Shown here piece after piece: positions 25,042-33,180 of a stretch of 64,000 nt of DNA. The DNA is from CAZUDI01 sp964618975 (lineage in GTDB: Bacteria > Desulfobacterota > Desulfomonilia > UBA1062). The stretch spans positions 1-64,000 of the forward strand of contig CAZUDI010000004.1 in assembly GCA_964618975.1 (NCBI GenBank), given 5' to 3'. Every line of letters begins with the position of its first letter. The stretch's first letter is position 1. Under the pieces are notes generated by a model. That model searched no databases. It saw only the letters and a list, made by a program, of their open reading frames with translations, and had not been told where the DNA came from. The position numbers and the translations under genes were made by a program.

Positions 25042-26922
25042 GTGATGAATGATTGGATGCGTCACTATGCACAAAGGAAGGTCACACCCGAGGAGGCCCT
25101 GCGCCCCATTCGCCGGGGATCGCGCGTTTTCATCGGATCAGGATGCGGGGAACCCCAGCTCCTGGTGAATACCCTGATCGACAAGGCCCTAGATCTGGCC
25201 GACACCGAGATCATGCATTTCCTCACCACCGGAGAAGCGCCCTATGCCGATCGTCGCTTCACCCGCTCCTTCAGACACAATGCCTTCTTCGTGGGACCGA
25301 GCACGCGCGATGCCATCAGCGAGGGGGACGCCGACTATTCGCCGGTCTTTCTCTCCGAAATCCCCCTGCTGTTCAAAAAGGGCCGTATTCACATCGCGGC
25401 GGCCCTGATTTCGGTCAGTCCTCCCGACGAATACGGCTATGTGAGTCTGGGCGTGGCGGTGGACGTGACCAAGACGGCCGCCGAATGCGCCGACTATGTC
25501 GTGGCCGAGGTCAACCCGAACATGCCCAAAACCCTGGGAGACAGCTTCCTGCACATCTCTCAAATCGATGCCTTTGTCGAAAACAACGCCCCCATTCCGG
25601 AATTCTTCGGTGAGGATCCGGGGAGCATCGCCAAACAGATCGGGAGGAATGTCGCCTTGCTGGTGGAAGACGGCTCCACTATCCAGGTGGGCTACGGTTC
25701 CATCCCCAATGCCGTGGTGAAGTACCTCCAGGACAAGCAGGATCTCGGCGTCCACACCGAGATGTTTACGGACAGCCTCATCGATCTCGTGGAAGAGGGG
25801 ACCGTGACCTGCCGCAAAAAAACCCTCCACCCCGGAAAAATCATTGCCAGTTTCTGTATGGGTTCCCAGAGGCTCTACTCCTTTGTGGACAGAAATCCCA
25901 TCTTTGAATTCCATCCTTCCCACTATGTCAACGACCCTTTCATTATCTCCCAGAACAACAAGATGATCTCCATCAACGCCGCCCTGAGCGTCGATCTGAC
26001 AGGGCAGGTCTGTTCCGATTCCCTGGGATATCTCTTCTACAGCGGTATCGGCGGTCAGGTGGATTTTGTCCGGGGCGCCTCCCGCTCCAGAGGGGGAAAA
26101 TCCATTATCGCCCTGCCGTCTACCGCCGAAAACGGGAAAAAATCGCGTATCGTGCCCAATCTCGAGGAAGGCAGCGGCGTCGTGCTTACCCGCGGGGATG
26201 TCCACTATGTGGTCACGGAGTATGGGGTGGCCTACCTGCACGGCAAATCCATCCGCGAGCGGGTCATGGCGCTCATCAGCATCGCCCACCCCTCCTTCAG
26301 GGGCGCACTCCTGGAGGCGGCCAAGATCCGGGGATATGTTTTCCGCGATCAGCGCCTGGAGCCCGGGGCCCTGTATCCGGAGAAGTACGAGACCTACTTC
26401 ACCGACAACAAAGGCCGGACGGTCTTTTTCCGGCCGGGCAAGCCCACCGACGAGAAAAAGGTGCAGGACCTCGTCTATTCCCTGCCCGAGGAGGATCTCT
26501 ATCGCCGCTTCTTCCAGAACATCAAGGCCTTCCCCCCCACCATGGCCCGCCCGATGGTGAACGTGGACTACGAGCACCGCATGACCATCATGGGGATCAT
26601 CGGGGAAGAGGGGCCGGAGAGCCGGGAGGAGATCGTGGCCATCGGCCAGTATGTCCGGGATCCCTCCACGGGCTTTGCCAACGTAGCCCTCACCGTTCAC
26701 GCAGACTACCAGCAGAGCGGCATCGGCACCTTTTTGCTGTGGTATCTGATTCAGGTTGCCCGGGAACACGGCATCAAGGGCTTTGCGGCCGAGGTCCTCA
26801 AAGAGAACGATGCCATCCTGAAGATTTCCAAGCGCTGCGGTTTCCCTTTCAGGGCCACCTGGGCCTATGGCGGCGTCTACAACATCGCACTCACCTTTGA
26901 GGAGGAAGCCTCCCTCACATGA
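25042..26922 (+). CDS. Acetyl-CoA hydrolase/CoA-transferase fused to a GNAT acetyltransferase
   Basis: Residues 1-450 of this 626-residue protein are a class I CoA-transferase of the 4-hydroxybutyrate/acetate type. VQVGYGSIPN-like VGYGSIPNAVV, then GVHTEMFTD (the Glu is the expected thioester-forming residue), and LPSTAENGKKSRIVP are visible. Residues about 455-620 form a GNAT domain whose acetyl-CoA loop reads QQSGIG, ending in ISKRCGFPF. Such fusions may acetylate a partner or transfer acyl groups, or use the GNAT part for sensing; the true coupling is unknown. Either GTG 25042 or ATG 25045 could start it (GAGGAG upstream). It overlaps the PFK-2-like gene by 4 bp (ATGA). Confidence 0.9.
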   Translation: MMNDWMRHYAQRKVTPEEALRPIRRGSRVFIGSGCGEPQLLVNTLIDKALDLADTEIMHFLTTGEAPYADRRFTRSFRHNAFFVGPSTRDAISEGDADYSPVFLSEIPLLFKKGRIHIAAALISVSPPDEYGYVSLGVAVDVTKTAAECADYVVAEVNPNMPKTLGDSFLHISQIDAFVENNAPIPEFFGEDPGSIAKQIGRNVALLVEDGSTIQVGYGSIPNAVVKYLQDKQDLGVHTEMFTDSLIDLVEEGTVTCRKKTLHPGKIIASFCMGSQRLYSFVDRNPIFEFHPSHYVNDPFIISQNNKMISINAALSVDLTGQVCSDSLGYLFYSGIGGQVDFVRGASRSRGGKSIIALPSTAENGKKSRIVPNLEEGSGVVLTRGDVHYVVTEYGVAYLHGKSIRERVMALISIAHPSFRGALLEAAKIRGYVFRDQRLEPGALYPEKYETYFTDNKGRTVFFRPGKPTDEKKVQDLVYSLPEEDLYRRFFQNIKAFPPTMARPMVNVDYEHRMTIMGIIGEEGPESREEIVAIGQYVRDPSTGFANVALTVHADYQQSGIGTFLLWYLIQVAREHGIKGFAAEVLKENDAILKISKRCGFPFRATWAYGGVYNIALTFEEEASLT

Positions 26923-28142
26923 CCTCACGCAACGACAAGCTCTATATCGTCATGGTGGGGCTGCCCGCCCGGGGCAAGTCCACCATCGCGGCCCGCATTC
27001 AGGAAACCTTCAAGAAGAACTCCATCCCCACGAGGATCTTCAATAACGGCACCCTCAGAAGGCGTTACCTGCCCCAGGAGGATACCTACCGCGCCGATTT
27101 CTATCATCCCGACAACCTCAGTGCCGTGGCGTTGCGTCAGAAATTCGCCCTGATGAACATCAAGCGCGCCCAGCGCTATCTGCATGACCGCGGGCAGGTA
27201 GCCATCCTCGACGCCACCAATGTGAGCCGCAGCCGCCGGCAGACCATCGCCGAGCACCTCAGCGATCATCCGCTGCTCTTCATCGAATGCATCAACGACG
27301 ACGAGGAGATCCTGTACCTGAGCAAACTGCAGAAGCTCAGAACGCCCGAATTCTCCTCCCTGACCAGGGGACAGGCCTTTGATGAATTCACCAAACGCAT
27401 CAACTACTACGAGATGATCTACAGCCCGGTGCAGCACGAGGGCAACTACATCCGCATGGATTCTCTGCACAACAAGATCATCGCGGAGAAACTCTCCGAT
27501 CCCCTGCCCCTGTATTCACGCATCCGGGATATCCTGGTCACCGATATCGTCAAGAATCTCTATCTCATCCGCCATACCGAGACCCACTTCAATAAGGAGG
27601 ATCGTATCGGCGGAGACTCTCCCCTGACCCCTCATGGCGAGATCCAGGCCCGGGCCCTGGCCGACTGTTTCAAGAAAAAGAAGATCGCCTACATCTTCAC
27701 CAGCCAGAAGAAACGCACCATCCAGACCGCCACCCCCATCCGGGACCTGCAGCACGACTGCATCATCGTGCCTTTGAGCGAATTCAACGAGATCGACGGG
27801 GGCATCTGCGAGGGCATGAGCTATGAAGAGATCCAGGCCTCCATGCCCGAGGTCTATTTCGCCCGCAAGACCGATAAATACAACTACGTCTATCCCGAGG
27901 GCGAAGGTTATGCCCTCATGCGCAAGCGCATCAAGATGGGCATCAAGAAGGCCTTCTTCCTGAACCGCAACGCGGACAATATCATGATCATTGGCCACCG
28001 GGCGGTCAACCGCATGATCCTGTCACACTTCCTCTACCGCCGCGACGATGATGTGCCCTACATCTACGTGCCACAGGACAAGTACTACCACATCATCGCC
28101 ACCCAGGACAAAAAACTCTTCGAGCTCAGAAAATTCCTCTAG
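26919..28142 (+). CDS. 6-phosphofructo-2-kinase/fructose-2,6-bisphosphatase-like bifunctional protein
   Basis: This 407-residue protein has both domains of the eukaryotic regulatory enzyme. A kinase-like P-loop domain (about 1-200) shows MVGLPARGKST, IFNNGTLRR and ILDATNVSRSRR. A histidine-phosphatase domain follows with RHTETHFN (phospho-His near residue 219), EFNEIDGGICEGMSYEE and IGHRAVNR. Fructose-2,6-bisphosphate metabolism is classically eukaryotic; bacterial homologues exist but their product is mostly untested. It starts inside the stop of the CoA-transferase/GNAT gene, with GGAGG in a small hairpin (GGAGG-AAG-CCTCC) just upstream, so translation is likely coupled. Confidence 0.85.
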   Translation: MTSRNDKLYIVMVGLPARGKSTIAARIQETFKKNSIPTRIFNNGTLRRRYLPQEDTYRADFYHPDNLSAVALRQKFALMNIKRAQRYLHDRGQVAILDATNVSRSRRQTIAEHLSDHPLLFIECINDDEEILYLSKLQKLRTPEFSSLTRGQAFDEFTKRINYYEMIYSPVQHEGNYIRMDSLHNKIIAEKLSDPLPLYSRIRDILVTDIVKNLYLIRHTETHFNKEDRIGGDSPLTPHGEIQARALADCFKKKKIAYIFTSQKKRTIQTATPIRDLQHDCIIVPLSEFNEIDGGICEGMSYEEIQASMPEVYFARKTDKYNYVYPEGEGYALMRKRIKMGIKKAFFLNRNADNIMIIGHRAVNRMILSHFLYRRDDDVPYIYVPQDKYYHIIATQDKKLFELRKFL

Positions 28143-28148
28143 GCCAGC

Positions 28149-28162
28149 AGGCGCTAGCGCCT
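28149..28162. other. 14-bp palindrome between convergent genes
   Basis: AGGCGCTAGCGCCT is perfectly self-complementary and lies 7 bp after the PFK-2-like stop, facing the engB stop at 28220. It has no T tract; it may be a weak terminator or a processing stem. Confidence 0.35.
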
Positions 28163-28219
28163 ACCATCGACACGTCCCTGCCTCTTCAGCGAGACGTCGG
28201 GGTCGGACGACAGCCTGGA

Positions 28220-28801
28220 CTACGTCAGGAGCTCCGCCAGCATCTCTTCCCAGAGCGCGTCCAGGCCCGCGCCCTTGGAGGCCGAGGTCACGACGGGATC
28301 CATCCCGGCCTGGGCCGTGATGGCCTGGATCTGCTTCAACCGCTCCGACTGCCCGAGCTTGTCGGCCTTGGTGGCGACAACCACGGCGCGGGCGCCCTGA
28401 TCGCGCGCCATCTTCAGGGCGATGAACTCCTCTTCCCTGAGCTCGCGCCTGAGATCCACGAGGACCAGAATCAGCCTGAGATTGGTGTTCCCCCTGAGAT
28501 ACCGGCGCACCAGGCCCTCCCACGACTGACGCATCTCGCGCGAGACCTGAGCGTATCCGTAGCCCGGCAGGTCCACCAGATAGAGCGAGGGCCGCTCCAC
28601 CAGGTCCACCTGAAAGAAGTTGACATTGCGTGTCTTGCCCGGCTGCTTGCTGGTCTTCACCAGGGAGCGGCGCCCCAGGAGCGCATTGATGAGCGAGGAT
28701 TTGCCCACATTCGAGCGTCCGACAAAGGCGATCTCCGGCAGCGGGGGCAGCTGCTCGTAGACCGTGCCCACATAGCTGGCAGAACGCACCCTTACCTGCA
28801 T
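28220..28801 (-). CDS. engB: Ribosome biogenesis GTPase EngB/YsxC
   Basis: This 193-residue GTPase has G1 GRSNVGKSSLIN near residue 29, G3 DLPGYG and G4 TKADKLG, standard for EngB, which helps assemble the large ribosomal subunit. Its ATG at 28801 lies within the last codons of the upstream aminotransferase gene (10-bp overlap). It is the last gene of an xseA-xseB-aminotransferase-engB run on the minus strand. Confidence 0.95.
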   Translation of the reverse strand: MQVRVRSASYVGTVYEQLPPLPEIAFVGRSNVGKSSLINALLGRRSLVKTSKQPGKTRNVNFFQVDLVERPSLYLVDLPGYGYAQVSREMRQSWEGLVRRYLRGNTNLRLILVLVDLRRELREEEFIALKMARDQGARAVVVATKADKLGQSERLKQIQAITAQAGMDPVVTSASKGAGLDALWEEMLAELLT

Positions 28802-29940
28802 AGCCCCTCGATATAGGCCCCCACCCGCCGGATTCCCGCAATGATCTGATCCTCGGAATTGGCATAGGAGAAACGGATATACCCCTCGGCGCCCGGGCCG
28901 AAATCCACCCCCGGGGTCACGCCGACCCCGGTGTGGCGCAGGATGTCAAAGGCCAGTCGATGTGAATCGTGTGCCACGTGGCGCATGTTTACCAGCACAT
29001 AGAAGGCGCCGGTTGGCTCGACCTCCACGTTGAATCCCTGCTGATGCATGTGATCGAGCATCACCCTCCTGCGGCGGGCAAACACGTCCCGCATGCGCGC
29101 CACATCGGGTTGAGCCTCCTTCAAGGCGGCCAGCCCCCCCCATTGGGCGATGGAGGGGGCACAGATCATGAGGTTCTGGTGCAGCTTCTGCGCCGTGCGC
29201 ACCAGCGCCTTGGGAAAGACCGCCCACCCCAGCCGCCAGCCCGTCATGGCATAAAGCTTGGAGAAGCCATTGATAACGATGGCCTGATCGGTGTACTCCA
29301 GGATGGTGTGGCTTATGCCCTCGTAGACCAGGCCATGATAGATCTCATCCGAGATGATGGGGATTCCCAGACGGCTCAGGGACTCCATGTGCTCTTGGTC
29401 CAGACAGATCCCGGTGGGGTTGGCCGGCGAATTGATCAGCAGGGCCCGGGTGGAAGGCTTTAAGGCCGCCTGCACCTTGTCGGGGTTCAGCTGAAACTGA
29501 TCGTCGCTGCCCGTGGGGATGAGTCGCGGCACGATGTCCAGGCAGCGGGCAAAATTCGGGTAGCAGGCATAATAGGGGTCGGTCATGACGATCTCGCCCC
29601 CTCCGTCGGCCAGGCAGGCAAACGCCATCAGGAGCGCGGGCGAGGAGCCGGCGGTAACGATCACCTGCCCCGGATCCACCGCGACCCCATAGGTGCGTCG
29701 GTAGTGTTCCGCAATGGCCTCCCTCAACTCGGGGATGCCCATGGAATGCGTATAGTGGGTCTGCCCGCAATCTACGGCCTTCAAGATGGCCTCGCGGATG
29801 CATGGCGGCGTATCGAAATCCGGCTCCCCCACCTCGAGATGGATGACATCCCTCCCGCCGGCGGCCATGCGATTGGCCTCCTCCATGATGTCCATGACCA
29901 GAAAGGGTTTCACCGCCTGTGCGCGTCGTGAGATGTCCAT
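28792..29940 (-). CDS. Class I/II pyridoxal-phosphate aminotransferase (AspC-like)
   Basis: The 382-residue protein has the family's EVGEPDFDTPP opening, an SSPALLMAF segment, NSPANPTG, and NGFSKLYAMTGWRLGW with the PLP-binding Lys. It probably transaminates aspartate, alanine or an aromatic amino acid; the substrate is not readable. ATG 29940 is preferred over the in-frame TTG at 30003, because a promoter (29948-29976) would place the transcript start on or next to this ATG. The result would be a leaderless message, and no Shine-Dalgarno is seen there. Confidence 0.9.
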   Translation of the reverse strand: MDISRRAQAVKPFLVMDIMEEANRMAAGGRDVIHLEVGEPDFDTPPCIREAILKAVDCGQTHYTHSMGIPELREAIAEHYRRTYGVAVDPGQVIVTAGSSPALLMAFACLADGGGEIVMTDPYYACYPNFARCLDIVPRLIPTGSDDQFQLNPDKVQAALKPSTRALLINSPANPTGICLDQEHMESLSRLGIPIISDEIYHGLVYEGISHTILEYTDQAIVINGFSKLYAMTGWRLGWAVFPKALVRTAQKLHQNLMICAPSIAQWGGLAALKEAQPDVARMRDVFARRRRVMLDHMHQQGFNVEVEPTGAFYVLVNMRHVAHDSHRLAFDILRHTGVGVTPGVDFGPGAEGYIRFSYANSEDQIIAGIRRVGAYIEGLCR

Positions 29941-29947
29941 AGGAAGC

Positions 29948-29976
29948 CTATAACAGAGCCCACGCAAAGGGGTCAA
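29948..29976 (-). promoter_or_regulatory. Promoter placing transcription start at the aminotransferase ATG
   Basis: On the minus strand TTGACC (29976-29971), a 17-bp spacer and TTATAG (29953-29948) are followed by seven bases and the ATG. The predicted start is 29941-29940, so the mRNA would have almost no leader. Confidence 0.45.
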
Positions 29977-30035
29977 CGCCCCACTCTCGAAACTTGCAGA
30001 CAAGCGGTTTTCCGCCGCAGCGTCCGGGTGAATTC

Positions 30036-30263
30036 CTATTCATCCGCGGTAAGCGCATTCTCACCCTGATCCTCGAGCTCGCGGAGGATCTTCTCCACCT
30101 CGCCCTCGGTGGATCGCAGCCGCTCCTTCAGGAACCGGATCATACGCGCGGCGTTCTTGACGCTCTCCCCGAGGTCGTCAATGGTGATCTCCCCCCGGTT
30201 CATGCGCTCCACCAGCACCTCGAGCTCCCCCAACACCTCCGTATAGCGCGCGTTCTTCTTCAT
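30036..30263 (-). CDS. xseB: Exodeoxyribonuclease VII small subunit
   Basis: The 75-residue helical protein has the XseB pattern YTEVLGELEVLVERMNRG and a helix near EKNAARMI-like VKNAARMIRFLKERL. Several copies of it coat the XseA subunit. Its ATG overlaps the xseA stop by 4 bp. The aminotransferase ATG lies 95 bp further on. Confidence 0.93.
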   Translation of the reverse strand: MKKNARYTEVLGELEVLVERMNRGEITIDDLGESVKNAARMIRFLKERLRSTEGEVEKILRELEDQGENALTADE

Positions 30264-31657
30264 CCCCGCTCCTTTTCCTCCACACGGCTTAGCACCCGGC
30301 CGAACGCCAGCAGGGAGGTGATGCGCTCGCCCGTATTGACCTCCCCGGCATCGGTGAGCACCCGGCCTCGGGCGTTCAATGTCAGACTGAAGCCACGTTT
30401 CAGCGTCCCGGCCGGATCGAGGAGTGCCAGGAGACCCTCGAGGTGAACCAGCCGCTCCCGGGCACCGGTCATCGCCATACGGGCCCCGCCCTGAAGTACG
30501 TCCTTCATCGGCGGCAGACGCCGCTGAGCCTCAACGAGCACCTGCGTCGCGCGGGTCCTGAGCGCATCTCCCGTGCGCAGCACCCGGGAGGTCTGCTGGT
30601 TCAGACCGCGCTGGGTGGAGCTGTGCAACGCAAACCCCAGCGCGCCCAGACGCGCCCCTTCCTGGCGCGTGTGTGCCTGTGCCAGTCGCACCAGCCGCCC
30701 GGCCTGCAGCATCATCCGCGCCTCGGCCTCCCGGAGGCCAGATCCTGCGGCTTGGGCCATCTGCGCCCCGGCCTCCTCGACGCGACGCATGGCGGCCTCG
30801 AGTTCCCCCACCAGGAAACGGGCCGCATCGGTGGGGGTCACGAAATGCCTGGAGGCCACCATATCGGCCACAGACAGATCGATCTCGTGGCCGATGCCGG
30901 TAATTACGGGCAGCCGGCACTGGGCGATGGCCGTACACAGTGTGAGGTCATCGAAGTACAGCAAATCCGTACGGGCCCCACCGCCCCGGACCACGACGAT
31001 GACATCCAGCTGCGGCTGCCTTTCCAGGCGTTCGATGCCCGCGCTCACCTCGCGCGGGGTGTTGACTCCCTGCATATAGGCATCCAGAAGGGTCACACGA
31101 AAGGCAAAGCCGCTCTTCGAGATGATGCTCATGAAGTCATTGTAGGCGGCCGAGCCGGCCGAGGTGATCAGGCCGATCTCCAGGGGGATGACGGGCAGGG
31201 GGAGGGCCTTGTTGCGCTCCATGAGGTGTGCCTGGCGCAGAAAGGCGATGGTGCGTGCGCGTCTCTGCGCCATGGCCCCCAGGGAATAACCCGGATCGAT
31301 GCCCTGTACGACGAGCTGGTAGCGGCCCTCCTTGACAAAGAGGTCCAGCCTTGCGCGGAGCTTGACCTCCAGTCCGTCCTTGAGATCAAAACCGGTGAGT
31401 CCCTGGCGTTTCAGGTCTGTCTGCCAGCGGACAAAGGCCCCCCGGAAAAAGGCGCAGCTGATACGCGCGATATAGCCCTCGGCCTGCTCTTCCGCCTTTT
31501 CCACCAGGTCGAAGTATACGTGGCCGGATTTGGCGTGGTGCTTGACTCCATGCAGTTCGCCCACAACCCAGAGCTCGGGCCCGAAGGAGGCGCTGAGGAT
31601 CTCCTGAACGCGCTGGTTCAGCTCTCTTACGGTAAGGGCGCTCACCCTTACGCCCAT
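30260..31657 (-). CDS. xseA: Exodeoxyribonuclease VII large subunit
   Basis: The chosen ATG 31657 gives 465 residues starting VRVSALTVRELNQRVQEIL, the usual XseA opening with its OB-fold. GGGGGG lies about 10 bases upstream. An in-frame start at 31720 would add 21 unsupported residues. Conserved parts are VVRGGGARTDL and IGHEIDLSVADMVAS, the catalytic core, followed by a long coiled-coil region (about 290-400) that binds XseB. The enzyme degrades single-stranded DNA from both ends. Confidence 0.93.
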   Translation of the reverse strand: MGVRVSALTVRELNQRVQEILSASFGPELWVVGELHGVKHHAKSGHVYFDLVEKAEEQAEGYIARISCAFFRGAFVRWQTDLKRQGLTGFDLKDGLEVKLRARLDLFVKEGRYQLVVQGIDPGYSLGAMAQRRARTIAFLRQAHLMERNKALPLPVIPLEIGLITSAGSAAYNDFMSIISKSGFAFRVTLLDAYMQGVNTPREVSAGIERLERQPQLDVIVVVRGGGARTDLLYFDDLTLCTAIAQCRLPVITGIGHEIDLSVADMVASRHFVTPTDAARFLVGELEAAMRRVEEAGAQMAQAAGSGLREAEARMMLQAGRLVRLAQAHTRQEGARLGALGFALHSSTQRGLNQQTSRVLRTGDALRTRATQVLVEAQRRLPPMKDVLQGGARMAMTGARERLVHLEGLLALLDPAGTLKRGFSLTLNARGRVLTDAGEVNTGERITSLLAFGRVLSRVEEKERG

Positions 31658-31692
31658 AACAGAAAGCCCCCCTGCGAAGCAAGCTTCCATGA

Positions 31693-31721
31693 TTGACACG
31701 CCCCGCGCATCTATGTACAAG
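31693..31721 (+). promoter_or_regulatory. Promoter of the crotonase gene
   Basis: TTGACA at 31693-31698, 17 bp, and TACAAG at 31716-31721 make a plausible rightward promoter with a start near 31728, ahead of the ATG at 31755. The latter is preceded by GGAGAGG. Confidence 0.5.
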
Positions 31722-31754
31722 TTCCATAAAGCACGTCCAGCAGGAGAGGCTTAA

Positions 31755-32537
31755 ATGGAATACCAGTGTATTCGTGTAGAAAGATCGAATGCCATCGCCA
31801 CTGTCGAGCTCGACCGCAAACGGGAGCTGAATGCCCTGTCATACACCCTGCTTACCGAGATCGACCATGCCTTCAATCAGACCCTCCAGGACGACCCGGA
31901 CATCCGCCTGATCGTACTCACCGGCGGGGAGGACTGCTTCTCAGCCGGCATGGACCTGAAGGAATTCGGCGAGTTCACCCCGGACGATGTCGCCCGCTAC
32001 TTCAAGTTGTATATGAACATCTATACGCGCCTCATGGATTACGAGAAGATCCTCATCTCCGCCGTCAGCGGCATCGCCTTCGGCGGGGGCTTCAACCTGG
32101 CGCTGATGGGCGACATCATCATCGCCTCCGAGAGCGCCATCTTCGCACATCCCGAAATCAAATACGGTTTCAACCCCCTGCTCACCCCCCTGGTCACCCG
32201 CACGGGCATGGCACGCAGCAAGGAGCTGGCGCTCAGGGCCGAACCGATCGGTGCCCGGGAGGCGTGCGACATGGGACTGGTGAACCGGGTCGTGCCCCCG
32301 GAGCGCTTCAAGGAAGAGGTACGCGCCTGGGCCGAGATGCTCGCCAAACGCTCGCCCGAGGTGGTCAAAGCCATCAAACGCGCCTTCGACGTGGTCACCC
32401 GACTGGATGCCAAGGCCGCCCTGGAATACGAGCTGGAGATGACCGCCATCCTACTCAACAGCCGGCCGGAGATCAGGGAGGAGGTCGTCACCTTCCTGAA
32501 GAGCAAGGACGATGGCAAGCACGGTTCCGGAACATGA
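31755..32537 (+). CDS. Enoyl-CoA hydratase/isomerase (crotonase) family protein
   Basis: This 260-residue crotonase has the oxyanion-hole segments DCFSAGMDLKEF and GIAFGGGFNLALMGD. At the first hydratase catalytic position (Glu in GGGCELA) it has Asn. The second Glu is kept in AHPEIKYG. Loss of one glutamate argues against a classical hydratase and favours an isomerase, hydrolase or another crotonase reaction on a CoA thioester. It overlaps the DNA-glycosylase gene by 26 bp and is the only CoA-enzyme gene in this small operon. Confidence 0.85.
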   Translation: MEYQCIRVERSNAIATVELDRKRELNALSYTLLTEIDHAFNQTLQDDPDIRLIVLTGGEDCFSAGMDLKEFGEFTPDDVARYFKLYMNIYTRLMDYEKILISAVSGIAFGGGFNLALMGDIIIASESAIFAHPEIKYGFNPLLTPLVTRTGMARSKELALRAEPIGAREACDMGLVNRVVPPERFKEEVRAWAEMLAKRSPEVVKAIKRAFDVVTRLDAKAALEYELEMTAILLNSRPEIREEVVTFLKSKDDGKHGSGT

Positions 32538-33180
32538 GGCCTCCTTACTCCTGAACCTGTACCACATCCTTTCCGGCCACTACGGACCCTCTGGCTGGTG
32601 GCCGGGCGAAGGTCCCTTCGAGGTCATGGTGGGCGCCGTTCTGACCCAGAATACGGCCTGGACCAACGTGGTCAGGGCCCTCGACAACCTGAAGGCCGCC
32701 TCCCTGCTCGACCTTCACGCCCTCCACCACATCCCTCAAGAGCAGCTCGCCCTTCACATCCGTCCCTCCGGCTACTACAACCTCAAGGCCGGGCGCCTCA
32801 AGAACCTCATGCAGGCCATCGTGGCGCACGGCGGCGACCTGGAGTCGCTCTTCGCACGCGACGATGAGGACCTGAGAGCCCTTCTGCTCGCGGTCACGGG
32901 CATCGGACCGGAGACCGCCGACAGCATCTGCCTCTATGCGGCAAACAGACCGATCTTCGTCATCGACGCCTATACCCGCCGGATCCTCTCCCGTCACGGC
33001 CGGCCGGAAGCGGCCTGGGGCTACGACGATCTGCGCGCCTTCTTCGAGGAGGCCCTGCCCCGGGATGTCCGCCTCTACAAGGACCTGCACGCCTATCTGG
33101 TCTTCATCGGCAAGGACTACTGCCGCCCTCGCAATCCCCGCTGCGACGGCTGTCCGCTCGCGAGGTGGTCATCCCCATGA
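32512..33180 (+). CDS. Endonuclease III-related DNA glycosylase (HhH-GPD), cluster ligand missing
   Basis: This 222-residue HhH-GPD protein has MVGAVLTQNTAWTNV, the hairpin VTGIGPETADSI and the catalytic Asp in FVIDAYTRR. The Nth catalytic Lys position is Glu, so it should be a monofunctional glycosylase without lyase activity, perhaps for alkylated bases like the MagIII group. The C-terminus has three cysteines of the [4Fe-4S] motif (C-x6-C-x2-C) and stops before a fourth. The following kinase gene starts within its stop (ATGA). Confidence 0.8.
   Translation: MASTVPEHEASLLLNLYHILSGHYGPSGWWPGEGPFEVMVGAVLTQNTAWTNVVRALDNLKAASLLDLHALHHIPQEQLALHIRPSGYYNLKAGRLKNLMQAIVAHGGDLESLFARDDEDLRALLLAVTGIGPETADSICLYAANRPIFVIDAYTRRILSRHGRPEAAWGYDDLRAFFEEALPRDVRLYKDLHAYLVFIGKDYCRPRNPRCDGCPLARWSSP

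Noticed and set aside
25189..26928. 579-codon open frame antisense to the CoA-transferase/GNAT gene
   Set aside because: Mirror frame of a strongly supported gene; composition is typical of shadow frames.
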